NCBI GenBank assembly: GCA_025464545.1
Contig: JAODMA010000220.1
Coordinates: 1 to 7,907, forward strand
DNA: 7,907 nt
Source: Arthrobacter sp.
GTDB lineage: Bacteria > Actinomycetota > Actinomycetes > Actinomycetales > Micrococcaceae
Direction of reading: 5' to 3'
The position numbers and the translations under genes were made by a program. This document shows positions 7,880 to 7,907 of the stretch, one piece after another; positions within the stretch are counted from its first letter, which is position 1; each line of letters starts with the position of its first letter. The notes under the pieces are model-generated. The model ran no database searches, was not told the origin of the DNA, and saw only the letters and a program-made list of their open reading frames with translations.

Positions 7880-7907
7880 TTAGTGCATTCCGAGGGCGGC
7901 TTCGATC
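7880..7907 (-). CDS. C-terminal end of an unidentified minus-strand gene (runs off the right edge)
   Basis: The reverse strand reads an open frame ending IEAALGMH and then TAA at 7882-7880. Eight residues are too few to assign a family. The frame is plausible because a large hairpin suited to ending a leftward transcript starts 41 bases beyond the stop. By locus context it could be another hut gene such as hutI, which the window lacks, but nothing in the residues shows this. Confidence 0.4.

Overview
This is a high-GC actinobacterial window. Protein style, codon bias and the intergenic hairpins most resemble Arthrobacter/Pseudarthrobacter (Micrococcaceae); that assignment is an inference from the sequence, not a search. 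The window is the core of a histidine-utilisation (hut) locus with a few flanking genes.

Layout. The left edge carries the N-terminal 83 codons of a minus-strand short-chain dehydrogenase/reductase (1-250). Divergent from it is an IclR-family regulator (448-1329, probable HutR). A 42-bp perfect palindrome follows, then hutU (urocanate hydratase, 1543-3246) and hutH (histidine ammonia-lyase, 3243-4892), which overlap by four bases and form a translationally coupled operon. Next come a 78-codon gene of unknown function (5042-5278) and a CPA1-type Na+/H+ antiporter (5393-6700) with a hairpin-rich leader. Convergent with the antiporter is hutG (formimidoylglutamase, complement 6722-7690). The right edge holds the last eight codons of another minus-strand gene (7880-7907), separated from hutG by a long hairpin.

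Pathway. HutH deaminates histidine to urocanate, HutU hydrates urocanate to imidazolone propionate, and HutG splits formimidoylglutamate to glutamate and formamide. The intervening imidazolonepropionase (hutI) is not in the window. The cut-off gene upstream of hutG is one place it could be.

Regulation. The main non-coding finding is a 16-bp imperfect palindrome, consensus GTCYGGGATNCCGGAC. It occurs four times, always between genes: twice between the SDR gene and the IclR gene (341-356, 409-424), once upstream of hutU (1431-1446) and once upstream of hutG (7745-7760). It is the natural candidate for the HutR operator and joins the separated hutR, hutUH and hutG units, and perhaps the SDR gene, into one local regulon. 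Two long intergenic palindromes (1364-1405 and 7775-7839) probably end or insulate transcription units beside these operators. No CRISPR array, tRNA, rRNA, insertion sequence or clear mobile element was seen. No intergenic stretch exceeds about 215 bases.
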